Shown here piece by piece: positions 13,260 to 14,179 of a stretch of DNA of 14,179 bases (positions within the stretch are counted from its first letter, which is position 1; every line of letters starts with the position of its first letter). The stretch spans positions 1 to 14,179 of the forward strand of contig HF999709.1 in assembly GCA_000434215.1 (NCBI GenBank), given 5' to 3'. Below the pieces are notes generated by a model. It was not told where the DNA came from. It was given only the letters and a program-made list of their open reading frames with translations, and searched no databases. Position numbers and translations under genes: made by a program. The stretch comes from Bacteroides sp. CAG:144 (GTDB lineage Bacteria; Bacteroidota; Bacteroidia; Bacteroidales; UBA11471).

Positions 13260-14179
13260 ATGATTGAAAGAAAAAGATGCGACTCTGTTGCAATCAGTGA
13301 ATTACGAGCTTTTACTTATCCATTGTTACATACGGGAAAAGAGTGGTATGTGGGTTTTAATGCATTTGACCCGGTACAAGGAAAAATGCGTCGAAAAAAA
13401 ATAAAAATAAATAGCATCAAAACCATTACACAGCGAAAGCGCTATGCAGCGACACTAATTCATAAATTGACCCAAAAGCTCGAAAGCGGCTGGAATCCTT
13501 GGATAGAAAGCGAGAATAGTCGTGCTTATCACACATTTGGTGAAGTGTGTGAAAAATATCATCAATACATAACAAAGTTGTTCGATGATGGAATTTATCG
13601 GGAGGAAACTTATGTTGGTTATGTATCCTACCTCCGAAATTTGCAGGCGTGGAATGATTCGCGTCGAGTACCGATAACCTATATCTATCAGTTCGACAAT
13701 TTTGTATGTAGCGAGTTCCTCGATCACGTTTATATAGATAGAAAGAATTCCGTCCAAACGCGAAATAATTATCTGACATTTTTAGGTGTTTTTTCTTCTT
13801 TTCTTGTGCAGCATCAATACATGAAGACAAAACCATGTGAAGGATTACAAAGGATTGGAAAGTCGCTTATCAAAAAAGAACGAACAATTATTGATCCGTC
13901 CGATATGGAGCGGTTGAGAGATTATTTGCTCGAACATAATAAACATTACTTGTTGGCTTGCTATTTATTGCACTACGTTCTTATTCGACCCAAAGAAATT
14001 TCTATGCTTAAAATAAAGGATATAAATTTATGCAAGCAGACAATAACCATCACTGCGGTGGTATCGAAAAATAAAAAAACGGCCGTAGTTACGTTGCCGG
14101 AAAAAGTAATTCATTTAATGCTCGACTTGGAGATTTTCAAATATCCCGGAGACGATTATATCTTTTCGAGAGGCTTTAA
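13260..14179 (+). CDS. Tyrosine recombinase/integrase, C-terminus cut off by the window edge
   Basis: The frame is open for 306 codons from ATG 13260 and runs off the end. Residues ~20-85 are a basic arm-type DNA-binding region with the Bacteroidetes pattern WYVGFNAFDPVQGKMRRKKI, then a GWNPWIE linker. Residues ~90-195 are the SAM-like core-binding domain. The catalytic domain starts near 205. The first catalytic Arg is R243 in VLIRPKEISMLKIKDI, and the beta-hairpin lysine region is VVSKNKKTAVVTLP (267-280). The HxxR motif and the tyrosine should lie beyond the window. Such enzymes insert phages and conjugative elements at tRNA genes or flip promoters. The position next to tRNA-Pro(CGG) suggests the integrase-proximal end of a second element. 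Its sequence is more AT-rich than sbcC, consistent with transfer. No exact TAnnTTTG promoter is seen in its upstream 80 bases. Confidence 0.9.
   Translation, partial: MIERKRCDSVAISELRAFTYPLLHTGKEWYVGFNAFDPVQGKMRRKKIKINSIKTITQRKRYAATLIHKLTQKLESGWNPWIESENSRAYHTFGEVCEKYHQYITKLFDDGIYREETYVGYVSYLRNLQAWNDSRRVPITYIYQFDNFVCSEFLDHVYIDRKNSVQTRNNYLTFLGVFSSFLVQHQYMKTKPCEGLQRIGKSLIKKERTIIDPSDMERLRDYLLEHNKHYLLACYLLHYVLIRPKEISMLKIKDINLCKQTITITAVVSKNKKTAVVTLPEKVIHLMLDLEIFKYPGDDYIFSRGF

Noticed and set aside
1..14179. CRISPR arrays, insertion sequences, rRNA or riboswitches
   Set aside because: I saw no regularly spaced repeats, transposase frame with terminal inverted repeats, rRNA sequence or known riboswitch core in the window.

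Overview
The window looks like a Bacteroidales chromosome. I cannot name the genus; Bacteroides, Parabacteroides and Barnesiella/Coprobacter relatives are all possible. The evidence is that almost every promoter I can place carries the Bacteroidetes -7 box TAnnTTTG, several with a -33 TTTG, and that the proteins (PriA, AroB, a GQDPYP-type Ung, SbcCD, a DUF3871 remnant, a Bacteroidetes-style integrase) fit that order. Housekeeping DNA is about half G+C (31 of 60 in one sampled line). The block at 5145-8370 is far more AT-rich (19 of 60 in one sampled line).

Layout. 1-1977 (-): priA, running off the left edge. 1978-2122: divergent promoter region. 2123-3915 (+): a HAD phosphatase and aroB, joined by a one-base stop/start overlap. 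4014-4138 (+): tRNA-Pro(GGG) with its own promoter and terminator. 4375-5037 (+): ung, followed by a strong hairpin. 5105-8410: a small integrated element in tRNA-Phe. 8372-8444 (-): the intact tRNA-Phe(GAA). 8718-12973 (+): sbcD-sbcC with a 4-base ATGA overlap. 13059-13178 (+): tRNA-Pro(CGG) and terminator. 13260-end (+): a tyrosine recombinase cut by the right edge, probably the start of a second tRNA-associated element.

The element is the most interesting part. A perfect 40-bp direct repeat, the 3' part of tRNA-Phe, stands at 5105-5144 and again inside the intact tRNA gene at 8371-8410. Each copy is followed, in tRNA direction, by its own terminator hairpin, so the insertion rebuilt a complete tRNA and brought a new terminator. 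The repeat-to-repeat unit is only 3266 bp and holds no integrase. All its genes are on the minus strand. One unit is a DUF3871-family gene, truncated at its 5' end and broken by several small indels, coupled to a 33-aa one-helix membrane peptide and closed by a terminator. The other is a three-gene operon: a leucine-rich-repeat protein with one EF-hand, an intact retropepsin-like aspartic protease homologue (DTGS), and a second, degenerate retropepsin paralogue (DKRK in place of DTGS, plus a frameshift).

How the genes fit together: PriA (replication restart), Ung (uracil excision) and SbcCD (hairpin and double-strand-break processing) are core DNA-maintenance genes; AroB belongs to the shikimate pathway. 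They look like ordinary chromosome flanking two tRNA integration sites. The LRR plus protease cassette is the only candidate for an unfamiliar system. Its function cannot be read from sequence alone.
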